A stretch of DNA of 64,000 bases from Spirosoma sp. KCTC 42546 (GCF_006965485.1 NZ_CP041360.1:2294001-2358000), one strand, 5' to 3'. Numbered from the stretch's first letter, positions 28,192 to 36,766 are shown. Numbers and translations: made by a program. Notes: generated from the letters alone by a model not told the origin.

Positions 28192-28263
28192 GTGTGGGAA
28201 TGCCGGTCAGAGACCGGATAACACTCCGGCGTAGTTCATACACGCCAAACGTAACCAACTTCA

Positions 28264-28983
28264 CTACACCAGCGCCGTCAAATCCTGAACGCCCAGCATT
28301 CGTTTGCTGATGAAGCCTTCGCCAAATTCGGCGCCAATCATGTGGCCATGCTCGCGGGTGCGGGATTCCAGAAACTTCATGAACGGTTCACCAGAAATAT
28401 AGCTTTGTGGCTCAGGGCTTTCGGGGTTGAAAAACTGGCTTTTATAGGCTTTGATGGCAGCTAGTTTCTGTTCCCAGTAGGGTGTTATATCTACGATAAA
28501 GTCGGGCGTGAGCGACCGATCCTGGATGAAGTTATAGACATAAATAGGCCGATGGGCTTCCTGCGGCTGCCCATCTTTACCAACCGTTTTAATTTGACGT
28601 AGACCGGAATAGAAACACGCTTCGGCAACCAGTTCGGCAGCACGACCATGGTCGGGATGGCGGTCGTCGGGAGTATTGGTGAGTATGATTGTGGGTCTAT
28701 AGTGCCGGATAATGGGAATCAGCGCCATCTGATGCTCTTCGTCATTTCGAAAGAACCCATCCCGGAAACCCATATTTTCACGGGCCACTAATTTCATGAT
28801 ACGTGAACCTTCGGCAGCCTCCTGCGCCCGAATTTCGGGCGTGCCCCGCGTACCTAACTCGCCACGGGTCAGATCGACACCCGCTACGGTTTTTCCTCGG
28901 GCAACCAGCGAAAGAACGGTGCCGGCACAGGTCATTTCAATATCATCAGGATGGGCCGCAATGGCCAGAACATCGACAGTCAT
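28264..28983 (-). CDS. bshB1: Bacillithiol biosynthesis deacetylase BshB1
   Basis: A 239-residue LmbE-fold zinc deacetylase. The metal motif AIAAHPDDIEMTCAG lies at residues 7-20, followed by GVDLTRGELGTRGTPEIRAQ and the second zinc site DDRHPDHGRAAELV. These features match BshB1, which removes acetyl from GlcNAc-malate in bacillithiol synthesis. The C-terminal FMKFLESRTREHGHMIGAEF motif is also typical. It is a cytoplasmic single gene starting at ATG 28983. The other pathway genes (bshA, bshC) are not in this window. Confidence 0.9.
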   Translation of the reverse strand: MTVDVLAIAAHPDDIEMTCAGTVLSLVARGKTVAGVDLTRGELGTRGTPEIRAQEAAEGSRIMKLVARENMGFRDGFFRNDEEHQMALIPIIRHYRPTIILTNTPDDRHPDHGRAAELVAEACFYSGLRQIKTVGKDGQPQEAHRPIYVYNFIQDRSLTPDFIVDITPYWEQKLAAIKAYKSQFFNPESPEPQSYISGEPFMKFLESRTREHGHMIGAEFGEGFISKRMLGVQDLTALV

Positions 28984-29102
28984 GTGGTTTTGATTGTATA
29001 GTGATTGTTGTTTAAGGTAGTGGTGTTTTGAGAATCCGACACCACGAATTGAATAATCAACCAGCTTGATAATTCGTTCCTCAAATTTCCCAAAATGGCC
29101 TC

Positions 29103-29135
29103 TTGGCGATTATTTCGCGGAAACGCCTTATTTTG
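29103..29135 (+). promoter_or_regulatory. Putative promoter of the nitrilase-fold gene
   Basis: TTGG at 29103-29106, a 21-base spacer and TTATTTTG at 29128-29135, one mismatch from the Bacteroidota -7 box TAnnTTTG. This would start transcription about 30 bases before ATG 29174. Confidence 0.35.
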
Positions 29136-29173
29136 GCGTCCCAACAACTAAATCACCTGACGCTACTTAACCT

Positions 29174-30181
29174 ATGTCTTACAAAGCCCTGGCCCTTCAA
29201 GTAACCTGTCAAACCGTTAATTCCTGCAAAACCCGCGATGAGGCTGAAGCCGTAATGCTCAAAACTATTGAGCGGATTGAACGACAACTAGCCGCATCGG
29301 TTGGCTTACTTGGGCGTGAGACATTGCTTGTGGTAGCACCGGAATCCTTTCTGACAGGGTCACCTATTGATGAAACGGTTGAGCAATGGAGAGAAAAGGC
29401 TGCACTGGAGATTGATGGGCACATCTATGAGGCCATCAGTGCTATGGTGCAACGGCAACAAGTTTACTTTTCGGGGAATGTGTACGAACAGGACCCATTC
29501 TTTCCGGAGCTATACTTCCAGACCAGTTTTATCATGGGGCCAAACGGTGACGTACTACTCCGTTATCGACGCCTGAATGCCCTATTTATCCCGACTCCGC
29601 ATGACGTTTGGGACTTGTACTTAGACGCCTATGGATACGATTCCCTGTTTCCGGTGGTCAAAACCAACATTGGTCATCTGGCCTGCATGGCCTCGGAGGA
29701 TATCCTGTATCCTGAGGTAGCTCGTTGTTTATCCATGCGAGGGGCTGAAGTACTGATCCACTCGACTTCGGAGGCTAGTAGCCCGCTCATGACGCAGAAG
29801 AATATAGCAAAACTAGCCCGAGCCATTGAGAATATGGCCTATGTGGTGTCGGCTAATTCAGGTGGATTAGTGGGAAGCCCCATTCCGGGCGGTACGACCG
29901 ATGGCGGCTCTAAAATTATTGATCCCAAAGGGATTGTACTGGCCGAAGCCGCTTATGGTGAAAGCATTGTGGCCAATGCCGATATTGACCTGGCAGCCCT
30001 GCGTGAATTCCGGCAACGACCAGCCATGGGAAATCTGCTGGCCCGCCAACGGTTTGAACTATACGCCGAAAGCTACGCAAATCACAGGAGCTATCCCCCC
30101 GATACACTCCTGGGCCAACCCGCCGAACGCCAACACTTTATGCGTACTCAACAGGAAGTGATTAAGAAACTATATAGTTGA
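29174..30181 (+). CDS. Nitrilase-superfamily carbon-nitrogen hydrolase (atypical catalytic Lys)
   Basis: A 335-residue protein of the nitrilase/amidase fold. Glu 57 in VVAPESF and Cys 171 in HLACMASEDILYPE fit the catalytic Glu and Cys. The position normally held by the catalytic Lys (YRK motif) reads LLRYRRLNALF, residues 129-137, so Arg may replace it. Other family features are VYFSGNVYEQ and AKLARAIENMAYVVSANSGG. The substrate is unknown; it could be an amide, nitrile or N-carbamoyl compound. Single cytoplasmic gene with no tight operon partner; a convergent AI-2E family gene lies beyond an inverted repeat. Confidence 0.82.
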   Translation: MSYKALALQVTCQTVNSCKTRDEAEAVMLKTIERIERQLAASVGLLGRETLLVVAPESFLTGSPIDETVEQWREKAALEIDGHIYEAISAMVQRQQVYFSGNVYEQDPFFPELYFQTSFIMGPNGDVLLRYRRLNALFIPTPHDVWDLYLDAYGYDSLFPVVKTNIGHLACMASEDILYPEVARCLSMRGAEVLIHSTSEASSPLMTQKNIAKLARAIENMAYVVSANSGGLVGSPIPGGTTDGGSKIIDPKGIVLAEAAYGESIVANADIDLAALREFRQRPAMGNLLARQRFELYAESYANHRSYPPDTLLGQPAERQHFMRTQQEVIKKLYS

Positions 30182-30191
30182 TACAGTCTGA

Positions 30192-30264
30192 AGTTCGATG
30201 TTTGAAGTTGGCTGACGCACAGTTGCTTTCGCGTCAGCCAACTTCAAACTTCAAACATCGAACT
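30192..30264. repeat. Inverted repeat between convergent genes
   Basis: The left arm 30192-30218 pairs with 30231-30264 except for a seven-base extra unit in the right arm, which duplicates TTCAAAC. It lies just after the stop of the hydrolase gene and just before the end of the AI-2E gene, so it can act as a bidirectional terminator, although no strong T-run follows. Confidence 0.65.
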
Positions 30265-30270
30265 ACGAAC

Positions 30271-31383
30271 CTATTCTTCAACCACCTTCGGCTTTCGTCG
30301 GCGCTTGGGTAGTCGAAACAGATTGCTACCGGTGTCTTCGGGTGTTTGATCGCCCAATAGAACACCCCAGGGACGTAGACTGTCGACCCGGTCAAATACG
30401 ACTTTCATGATGGCAATGGCCGGGATCGATAGAAACATGCCCGAAACACCCGCCAGTGCTCCGCCAATGAGCACGCCCACAATAGAAACTAGGGCGTTGA
30501 CCCGTACTTTAGAGGCTACAATAAGCGGTACGAACACGTTGTTGTCGATGAACTGTACGAGCAGAAAAATGCCGATAACGCCCAAAATGACCGATAGTTC
30601 TGGATTGTTACTGAAGGTGATCAGCACGGTCAATAGCGTTGCGATTAAGCCACCGATGTAGGGGATTAGATTGAGGATAGCCGCCATAATGCCCAGTAAG
30701 ACAGCATATTGTACATTCAGGATAAGCAGGCCAATGGAGTTAAGCGCGGCTACACAGGATGTTTCAATAAGTAGCCCAACCATATAACTCTGGATGACCG
30801 ATTTCACTTCGCCCAGCACTTCGCGTACGCGTTCCGTATGTTTCTCTGAGAAAAGAACAATCACAAAATGCAGGAGCATGGTTCGGTAATAAAGCAGTAG
30901 AAAGACGTAAATCGGGATCAGGGTTAAGGTACCCAGTGGCCCGGTAATGAAGCCAAGTGTATCTGAACTTTGTAAGCTGTCGAGGGTTTGTGCCTGCGCT
31001 TTCTGAAGGTACTTATCCTGTTGCCGGTAACTGACATTGTATTCGCGACGAACCCACCGCTTCACATCAAGGAAAAAATCATTTAGATTCTGGCGAATTT
31101 TAGGCAAGTCATCGGCAAAGTCGGATAGCTGCATAGACATCAGGATCGTTATACCTGATACCACAACAATAGCTAGTAATAGCGCCAGACTAATTGCAAT
31201 GACTTTGTGAATACCCCACCGAACAAGTCGGTTTTCAATAGGCCGAAGAAGAACCGCAATCAGACCGGCCATCGCAAGCGGCACCAGAATATCCTGCCCT
31301 AAATAAATTCCGGCTGTCAGAATAGCCAGAGCAAGCAACGAGTGAGAAAATTGGTGGTAATGCGGGCGCGATTCTGCGGACAT
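30271..31383 (-). CDS. AI-2E family (PerM-type) transporter
   Basis: A 370-residue polytopic membrane protein starting at ATG 31383. Hydrophobic segments include residues about 12-48 (LLALAILTAGIYLGQDILV, MAGLIAVLLRPIE), 57-83, 150-180, 215-270 and 290-335, with a soluble loop around residues 85-150. The motifs GPLGTLTLIPIYVFLLLYYR, LNLIPYIGGLIATLL and IVGVLIGGALAGVSGMFLS are typical of the AI-2E/PerM family. Members are linked to export of AI-2, sodium/proton exchange or other small solutes; the substrate here is unknown. The C-terminal tail is basic. Confidence 0.88.
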   Translation of the reverse strand: MSAESRPHYHQFSHSLLALAILTAGIYLGQDILVPLAMAGLIAVLLRPIENRLVRWGIHKVIAISLALLLAIVVVSGITILMSMQLSDFADDLPKIRQNLNDFFLDVKRWVRREYNVSYRQQDKYLQKAQAQTLDSLQSSDTLGFITGPLGTLTLIPIYVFLLLYYRTMLLHFVIVLFSEKHTERVREVLGEVKSVIQSYMVGLLIETSCVAALNSIGLLILNVQYAVLLGIMAAILNLIPYIGGLIATLLTVLITFSNNPELSVILGVIGIFLLVQFIDNNVFVPLIVASKVRVNALVSIVGVLIGGALAGVSGMFLSIPAIAIMKVVFDRVDSLRPWGVLLGDQTPEDTGSNLFRLPKRRRKPKVVEE

Positions 31384-31520
31384 AGAGTGCGAAATGAACT
31401 GAGTGAATTTACTTAGTGAAGTCGATTAATCAGACACTCAACATTCCATTTCCCATTTTGTTTCTTAGGTTACGTTTGGCTCATCTTTCCCAGACCTGCC
31501 GTCTTTCGCTAAACTTGCCG

Positions 31521-31528
31521 TATTTTTG
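31521..31528 (+). promoter_or_regulatory. -7 promoter box (TATTTTTG) upstream of the YrdC-like gene
   Basis: TATTTTTG matches the Bacteroidota consensus TAnnTTTG exactly, with ATG 31544 sixteen bases after it, giving a very short 5' leader. No convincing -33 element was seen. Confidence 0.4.
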
Positions 31529-31543
31529 CGGTTTGTTTAGTGT

Positions 31544-32107
31544 ATGACTCTTAGTATTCGCGATATCGCTTTTCAACTGCGGCAGGGGCAACTGATTGCC
31601 ATTGCCGATGAAACCGGCTGGTCTATTGCTGCCGACCCCGTTAATGATGCGGCCATTGGTCAGCTTATGACCCTCCTGAGCACAATGCCCAATGGGTTGC
31701 AACCAACGGTGCTGATCCATAACGCCGACCAACTGGGCCTCTATGTGGGCAAGCTGCCCGATGTGGCCTACGATCTGGTTGAGTTTGCCGAAAATCCATT
31801 AACTGTTGTTTTCGATCAGGGTAAAAACCTGTCGCCGGTGTTTTGGAAAGCGTTAGCAGAATCGACTAGCACAAGTGGAAGCACAAACGAGGAAATAGCA
31901 GTTCGGCGGTGTTTAAACGCCGATGTGCAACGCCTGATCGGTAGCTTTGGACGAGGGTTGCTCACGATTCCATTAGAGTCGTTAGTATTACCGCCAGCTG
32001 CCGAAGTATTGGTTACAATCCGGTTCGGAACCCTCCCCGGTATGCCTAAACGGCCACGCATTATGCGGTTGAAAGTGAATGGAGAGGTTAGTTTTATACG
32101 GAAATGA
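31544..32107 (+). CDS. Degenerate Sua5/YrdC/YwlC-like protein
   Basis: A 187-residue protein that keeps the outline of the YrdC fold: AIADETGWSIAADPVNDAAI stands where YrdC has PTETVYGLGADA, and ENPLTVVFDQG where it has GPLTVVL. The KxR and KP motifs that bind ATP and threonyl-carbamate are missing, as is the conserved C-terminal PSTVVD. It is therefore probably not a working threonylcarbamoyl-AMP synthase; a true Sua5 should exist elsewhere in the genome. The stop overlaps the start of the CCA-adding enzyme by four bases (ATGA), so the two are translationally coupled, pointing to a tRNA-related role. Confidence 0.7.
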   Translation: MTLSIRDIAFQLRQGQLIAIADETGWSIAADPVNDAAIGQLMTLLSTMPNGLQPTVLIHNADQLGLYVGKLPDVAYDLVEFAENPLTVVFDQGKNLSPVFWKALAESTSTSGSTNEEIAVRRCLNADVQRLIGSFGRGLLTIPLESLVLPPAAEVLVTIRFGTLPGMPKRPRIMRLKVNGEVSFIRK

Positions 32108-33570
32108 ATTTCAGCGAAACCTTACATAAGAATCCGGTTTTTGACACCATTGCCCGCCAGGCCGATGCCCTCGGTTTGCGGGCCTATGTCATAGGCGGCT
32201 TTGTGCGCGATCTGGTTTTGGAGCGCCCATCGAAAGACATTGACGTGGTGTGCATCGGAAGTGGTATTACATTGGCTGAAGCTGTTGGAAAAGCTCTTCA
32301 GACAAATGTTTCGGTGTTCCCGAATTTTGGTACCGCCATGCTTCGAGCCGGTCAGGGAGCGGATGAATGGGAGGTTGAGTTTGTGGGTGCCCGGAAAGAA
32401 TCCTACCGGAGCGAATCGCGCAAGCCAATTGTAGAAGACGGCACGCTGGAAGACGATCAGAATCGCCGGGATTTTACCATTAATGCCATGGGTATTAGCC
32501 TGGCTGTTACTGATTTCGGCGAACTCCTCGACCCATTCGATGGCCTGAAAGATATCAAGCGCAAACTAATCCGTACCCCCCTCGAACCGGGTATTACCTT
32601 CTCCGACGACCCGTTGCGCATGATGCGGGCTATTCGGTTTGCTGCGCAGTTGGGATTCGATATCGAGCCGGATACGTTCGAGGCAATTGTGCAAATGAAT
32701 GAGCGGATCACCATTGTGTCGCGGGAGCGGGTAACCGATGAGTTGAACAAAATCATTCTGTCGCCTACGCCTTCCTATGGGTTCAAGTTACTATATCATG
32801 CGGGTTTACTGGAGCGGATTTTCCCGGAACTGATCGCTCTGAAAGGGGTTGAAACCATTGAAGGGAAGGGGCACAAGGATAATTTTTACCATACCCTGCA
32901 AGTGCTCGATAACGTTGCTAATCGGGCCAAGTCAACGCATGAAGTAGTTGCGCCGGAAAATGAACTCTGGCTACGTTGGGCTGCTTTATTGCATGATATT
33001 GCCAAACCGGCTACCAAACGCTTCGACCCTAAGGTGGGCTGGACCTTTCATGGACATGAAGATATGGGCGCCCGTTGGGTCCCCGGTATTTTCCGTACCA
33101 TGAAACTGCCACTAAACGAACACATGCGTTTTGTGCAGAAACTCGTGCGGTTGCATTTACGACCCATTGCACTCACCAAAGAGCAAATCACCGACTCTGC
33201 CCTACGCCGACTTCTGTTTGAAGCGGGCGATGATTTAGAGGGACTGATGGCACTTTGTCGTGCCGACATTACCTCGAAGAATTACGAAAAAGTACAGAAG
33301 CACCTGCGCAATTTCGACCGGGTTGAGCGAAAGCTACATGATCTTGAAGAACGGGACAAACTGCGTAGTTTTCAGCCGGTTATTACAGGCGAACTGATCA
33401 TGGAAACATTTGCTCTCCCTCCCTCGAAGGAAGTGGGTGAACTGAAAACTGTACTGCGTGAAGCGATTCTGGATGGGCTTATTCCCAACTCGTTCGATAC
33501 CGCCTATCCATTTTTATTAGAAGAAGGCCGCAAACGCGGATTAACCCCAATAACCGTTAAAAATGGATAA
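32104..33570 (+). CDS. cca: CCA-adding tRNA nucleotidyltransferase / poly(A) polymerase family, with HD domain
   Basis: A 488-residue protein. The N-terminal nucleotidyltransferase has the motif IGGFVRDLVLERPSKDIDVV (catalytic Asp pair), followed by RRDFTINAMGISL and DPLRMMRAIRFAAQLGFDIE, the RNA-binding and base-selecting motifs of class II tRNA nucleotidyltransferases. An HD domain follows (LRWAALLHDIAKPATKRFDP), and the C terminus is helical. It adds or repairs the 3' CCA end of tRNA. ATG 32104 overlaps the preceding stop. The tRNA-Ala gene in this window does not encode CCA, so the organism needs such an enzyme. Confidence 0.92.
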   Translation: MNFSETLHKNPVFDTIARQADALGLRAYVIGGFVRDLVLERPSKDIDVVCIGSGITLAEAVGKALQTNVSVFPNFGTAMLRAGQGADEWEVEFVGARKESYRSESRKPIVEDGTLEDDQNRRDFTINAMGISLAVTDFGELLDPFDGLKDIKRKLIRTPLEPGITFSDDPLRMMRAIRFAAQLGFDIEPDTFEAIVQMNERITIVSRERVTDELNKIILSPTPSYGFKLLYHAGLLERIFPELIALKGVETIEGKGHKDNFYHTLQVLDNVANRAKSTHEVVAPENELWLRWAALLHDIAKPATKRFDPKVGWTFHGHEDMGARWVPGIFRTMKLPLNEHMRFVQKLVRLHLRPIALTKEQITDSALRRLLFEAGDDLEGLMALCRADITSKNYEKVQKHLRNFDRVERKLHDLEERDKLRSFQPVITGELIMETFALPPSKEVGELKTVLREAILDGLIPNSFDTAYPFLLEEGRKRGLTPITVKNG

Positions 33571-33636
33571 TGTATAATGAACAATGCATAATGAAAATGA
33601 GCACGATAACACTCCATTATTCATTACACATTATCC
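33565..33636. repeat. Imperfect inverted repeat downstream of cca
   Basis: GGATAATGTATAATGA (33565-33580) pairs with TCATTACACATTATCC (33621-33636) with one mismatch. The AT-rich units of the type AATGxATAATGA recur in the loop. It overlaps the last two codons of cca, may terminate transcription and resembles small dispersed AT-rich repeats of this phylum. Confidence 0.6.
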
Positions 33637-33664
33637 ATTAACTTATCCATTAACAATTCATCTC

Positions 33665-33874
33665 ATGGAGAATAACAATACTAATTTTCGGCGCTTCTTT
33701 GGCGCATCCCTCACCATTCTGGGTGTCGTTGTCGTTCTGTTTGCCTTGATCGCGTTTCTATCCGATGGCAAGCCGGTACTCGGCATGAGTATCTCAAAGG
33801 CCGAAGCCGCAGCGCCCTTCATTGTCGGTATGATTTTCCTGATTACGGGAGTCAATCTGGTTCGTGAATCGTAA
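33665..33874 (+). CDS. Small two-helix membrane protein
   Basis: A 69-residue protein from ATG 33665 (MENNNTNFRRFFGASLTILG). The reading frame opens earlier at 33584 but that leader is made of the AT-rich repeat sequence. Two transmembrane helices are clear, at residues about 13-35 (ASLTILGVVVVLFALIAFL) and 49-66 (AAPFIVGMIFLITGVNLV), separated by a short loop. No family is recognised. It is isolated between the repeat and the acyltransferase gene. Confidence 0.6.
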   Translation: MENNNTNFRRFFGASLTILGVVVVLFALIAFLSDGKPVLGMSISKAEAAAPFIVGMIFLITGVNLVRES

Positions 33875-33987
33875 AAGAGCACAACAACTGCCGAAGCTTC
33901 ACCAGCGAAGTTGCTGAAACGATTTGTTCATGCAACGTATCGCTCATTTTCCAATCCTTCATTTGATCATTCTTATTGCTGAAGATT

Positions 33988-35169
33988 ATGGAAATGGGTA
34001 GCTCTCGAGCGGTTTGGCTTGATTATTTGCGTTCGTTTGTTACCCTGTTAGTCCTGGCTCATCATGCAGCGCTGGCTTACCCTACTTTTGCCTATTTTGA
34101 TCCCACCCATTACATCTACTCGACCGCGCCTATTGTAGATGATAGCCGCTGGTTGGGCATGGATAGGTTTATTGGGTTCAACGATCTGTTTTTTATGCCC
34201 CTGATGTTTTTAATCAGTGGGCTGTTTGTGTATCGGGGGCTTCGCAAAAAAGGAATAAAAGCATATTTGACTGATCGGTTCATCCGGCTGGGCGTCCCGT
34301 TTCTGATAGCCGAACTGCTGCTCATTCCACTGGCCTATGTCCCTTCGTTTTATGTGGCTACCCATTCAACAGACCTCTTTACGTTTGTTGAGGATTACAT
34401 TGGTAAGCAACAATGGCCGGTAGGGCCGCCCTGGTTTATTTGGCTCCTGTTGGCATTTGACGGGGTTGCCGTGCTTATTTTCAACATAAGCCCGTCCTTT
34501 TTTTCAACACTGGGCAATAAGCTGGAAAGCTTGAGCAAACAACCTGTTCAATTTGGTGTGATCATCTACGGCCTAACGGCTATTTCGCTGATTCCACTTA
34601 GCTTGTGGGTAGGACAGTACACCTGGGTAGGTAATTGGGGACCTTTTGATTTTCAACTCAACCGGCTTTTCTTTTACCTGCTATTTTTCCTGCTGGGTGC
34701 CTGTTTGGGAAGCACAGACTGGCAAGGCTACCTGTTCCGAAGCGGAAAGTTATTTGGTAAAGGCTGGGCGTTCTGGCTGCTGGCCAGCCTGATTTGCTAC
34801 CTTTTGGTCGTGTTTGTTTCAGGTCTTGGCGCAGATTGGGTTAAGCAGGGTAGACTTAGTTCTACCGCGGGCTATTGCCTGTATGATGTCTTCTTTGTGG
34901 TTAGTTGCCTGGCCAGTATGGGAGCCTGCTTAGCTGTCTTCAAACAGAACATTACTCAACCGAACGAGGGCTGGGCGAGTTTATCGGCTAATGCCTATGG
35001 GATTTATATCCTGCATTACCCATTTATCACCTGGGCGCAGTTTGCCTTGCTGGGAGCTGGCTTACCCGTTATTGGTAAATTCCTGATCGTGTTTTTGGTC
35101 TCAATCAGTTTGAGCTGGCTCAGTAGCAGTTGGGTCAGAAGAAATCAGCTGGCGACTCAAGTTTTGTGA
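33988..35169 (+). CDS. Acyltransferase-3 family integral membrane protein
   Basis: A 393-residue protein from ATG 33988 (or ATG 33994); an in-frame TTG at 33976 is less likely. The N-terminal RxxxxxxVxxxH-type motif reads WLDYLRSFVTLLVLAHHAAL, with His in the first helix. About ten membrane segments follow, including FFMPLMFLISGLFVYRG, GWAFWLLASLICYLLVVFV and VIGKFLIVFLVSISLSWLSS. The family O-acylates sugars, peptidoglycan or lipids at the membrane. The substrate is unknown, and no polysaccharide genes are adjacent. An inverted repeat follows the stop. Confidence 0.85.
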   Translation: MEMGSSRAVWLDYLRSFVTLLVLAHHAALAYPTFAYFDPTHYIYSTAPIVDDSRWLGMDRFIGFNDLFFMPLMFLISGLFVYRGLRKKGIKAYLTDRFIRLGVPFLIAELLLIPLAYVPSFYVATHSTDLFTFVEDYIGKQQWPVGPPWFIWLLLAFDGVAVLIFNISPSFFSTLGNKLESLSKQPVQFGVIIYGLTAISLIPLSLWVGQYTWVGNWGPFDFQLNRLFFYLLFFLLGACLGSTDWQGYLFRSGKLFGKGWAFWLLASLICYLLVVFVSGLGADWVKQGRLSSTAGYCLYDVFFVVSCLASMGACLAVFKQNITQPNEGWASLSANAYGIYILHYPFITWAQFALLGAGLPVIGKFLIVFLVSISLSWLSSSWVRRNQLATQVL

Positions 35170-35198
35170 GACGTTATCGGCAAGCCCCGACCAGCTCC

Positions 35199-35323
35199 GT
35201 TCTCGCTTGGCTACGCCGAGTGAGGATTATTAGTTCAAGGGCCTCTGGCCCGTTTTTAACGTGTTACTCCGGCCAGAGGCCGTTCAACCTGATAGCCCTC
35301 ACTCGGCGTAGCCAAGCGAGAAC
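35199..35323. repeat. 27-bp perfect inverted repeat with nested partial hairpins
   Basis: Bases 35199-35225 are the exact reverse complement of 35297-35323 (core TCGCTTGGCTACGCCGAGTG). Inside, GGCCTCTGGCC (35240-35250) and GGCCAGAGGCC (35271-35281) form a second inverted pair around a T-rich centre. No ORF is present. It looks like a compact non-coding palindromic element; gene neighbours are in opposite, converging orientation so it may terminate both. Confidence 0.75.
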
Positions 35324-35424
35324 AGAGTTGCCTTAAGCTGGCTAAGTAGTAGCCTGGTCAGACGAAGTTCACTTACGGCATAGGTGTTATAGGTCAATGA
35401 CTTTACGACTTTTGCTCTGACTTT

Positions 35425-36216
35425 TTAGTAAGTTGTTTTTGCAGTCAACAACCAGGGATAGGTATTCACGGGCTGCGGCAGACCGTTGGGCTGAATTTGC
35501 AGATACATCAGGTGTAAATGCGTTGGTGAGCGGTTTTTGTAGGCATTGAAGCCCGATCGGCCCATTTCGGCTAGTTTCTGACCTGCGTGCACCCATTGGC
35601 CCGGCGATACGTCTACTTCGCTATTGTGCGCGTAATAGAACAAGCCATGAAGGGTGGGGTCGTATACCCAGATCCAGTTGCCCCCCCGATAATCAGAACC
35701 GGGTTTCCAATCGGTTTCGATTGCCAGTACGAGTCCCCGGCTCATGGCCAGGATATCAACAGGTTTGCCCGTTTTATCGTCGATGTTATCCTGATTCTTA
35801 TCGCTGATAAAAATGTCCTGAGCAGGGTGACTTCCCCGAACGTTATAATCGAACAGATCGAATCCTGTTCCCCGGTAGCCTTCGCCATGCGAACCTCCGA
35901 TGGCACTGGTTGAATAACCCCGAATAGGAAATGAAAAATACAAACCGGTTCGGCGGAGGCTATCCCGTTGGAGCGAATCCTGCTGGTAACTCTCCATACT
36001 GCGAAACCGCGCCTGCAAACGTTGCATAATACCGCTGAATTGCAGCCGGGCCGAATCGGGGGTGATCGACTGCTCCCGGATTTGGGTGTATAGAGTCTGG
36101 AATTGCTGACAATAGGTGTACAGGGTGGGGTCGTCGGAATTGCTGATAACGACCTGCGACGAAGCCGCGTTCAGCCCGCCAATTAATAATGCCCCCACAA
36201 TTCCTACTACTCGCAT
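35425..36216 (-). CDS. M23-family (LytM) peptidase, secreted
   Basis: A 263-residue protein from ATG 36216 (signal peptide MRVVGIVGALLIGGLNAASS). A start at 36300 would lie upstream of the promoter box at 36266-36273, so it is rejected. The peptidase_M23 fold shows the zinc ligands in GSHPAQDIFI (HxxxD) and THLHLMYL (HxH), with DILAMSRGLVLAIE and VHAGQKLAEMGRSG between them. Active M23 enzymes cut peptidoglycan cross-bridges. The N-terminal segment to residue 100 is helical and charged. Stand-alone gene, convergent with the acyltransferase. Confidence 0.88.
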   Translation of the reverse strand: MRVVGIVGALLIGGLNAASSQVVISNSDDPTLYTYCQQFQTLYTQIREQSITPDSARLQFSGIMQRLQARFRSMESYQQDSLQRDSLRRTGLYFSFPIRGYSTSAIGGSHGEGYRGTGFDLFDYNVRGSHPAQDIFISDKNQDNIDDKTGKPVDILAMSRGLVLAIETDWKPGSDYRGGNWIWVYDPTLHGLFYYAHNSEVDVSPGQWVHAGQKLAEMGRSGFNAYKNRSPTHLHLMYLQIQPNGLPQPVNTYPWLLTAKTTY

Positions 36217-36265
36217 GAACGAAGTTACGTCAATCTTCACTACGCTGTTTTTTCGATTAAGTGGC

Positions 36266-36273
36266 CAAAAATA
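36266..36273 (-). promoter_or_regulatory. -7 promoter box for the M23 peptidase gene
   Basis: On the minus strand this reads TATTTTTG, an exact match to TAnnTTTG, about 50 bases ahead of ATG 36216. It supports the shorter start of that gene. No clear -33 element was seen at the expected distance. Confidence 0.45.
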
Positions 36274-36433
36274 CACAAAGTAGCGTGATAGGCCTATCAA
36301 ATGATGACTTGTGGTAAGGTCAACGCAATGAGCGCAAACAGCTTCTAAATTTGGTTCCTGAAAGACGCACTTAGTGCCTTGAAGTCACTGAGTGAGCACT
36401 TTTGCGAAGTTATTTGGGTTTTTGAAAAAAAAG

Positions 36434-36468
36434 TTTAGCGCGTACAAGAAAAATTGCAAATACATTTG
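36434..36468 (+). promoter_or_regulatory. Putative promoter of the cold-shock gene
   Basis: TACATTTG at 36461-36468 matches TAnnTTTG; TTTAG at 36434-36438 is a possible -33 element with a 22-base spacer. The 5' leader would be about 40 bases, AT-rich, ending in AAAACAATACA before ATG 36517. Confidence 0.45.
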
Positions 36469-36516
36469 GATATAAGTTTTTTCGTGTCGTTATTCGCCCA
36501 AATTTAAAACAATACA

Positions 36517-36708
36517 ATGCAAACAGGAACTGTAAAATTCTTTAATGAAACCAAAGGGTTTGGCTTCATTAAACCTGATGAAGGTGGCGAAGACATTTTT
36601 GTACACGCTTCCGGTCTCATCGACCAAATCCGTGAAAACGACAAAGTTAAGTTCAATGTCGAACGCGGTAAGAAAGGCTTAAATGCCGTAAACGTCGAAA
36701 TAGCTTAA
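36517..36708 (+). CDS. CspA-family cold-shock protein
   Basis: A 63-residue single cold-shock domain. It begins MQTGTVKFFNETKGFGFIKP with RNP1 (KGFGFI, residues 13-18) and RNP2 (DIFVH, residues 26-30), and ends in GKKGLNAVNVEIA. It binds single-stranded RNA and DNA and melts RNA structure. Length is normal for the family. It is a single gene with its own promoter and a strong palindromic terminator directly downstream. Which paralogue it is cannot be said, so no symbol is given. Confidence 0.95.
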   Translation: MQTGTVKFFNETKGFGFIKPDEGGEDIFVHASGLIDQIRENDKVKFNVERGKKGLNAVNVEIA

Positions 36709-36734
36709 TTGTAAGATATAAAGACAAACCGTTG

Positions 36735-36766
36735 TAAAAAACATGCCATATGGCATGTTTTTTTTT
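36735..36766 (+). terminator. Palindromic terminator after the cold-shock gene
   Basis: ACATGCCATATGGCATGT (36741-36758) is a perfect 18-base palindrome flanked by an A-run and a nine-base T-run, typical of an intrinsic terminator. Confidence 0.8.
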
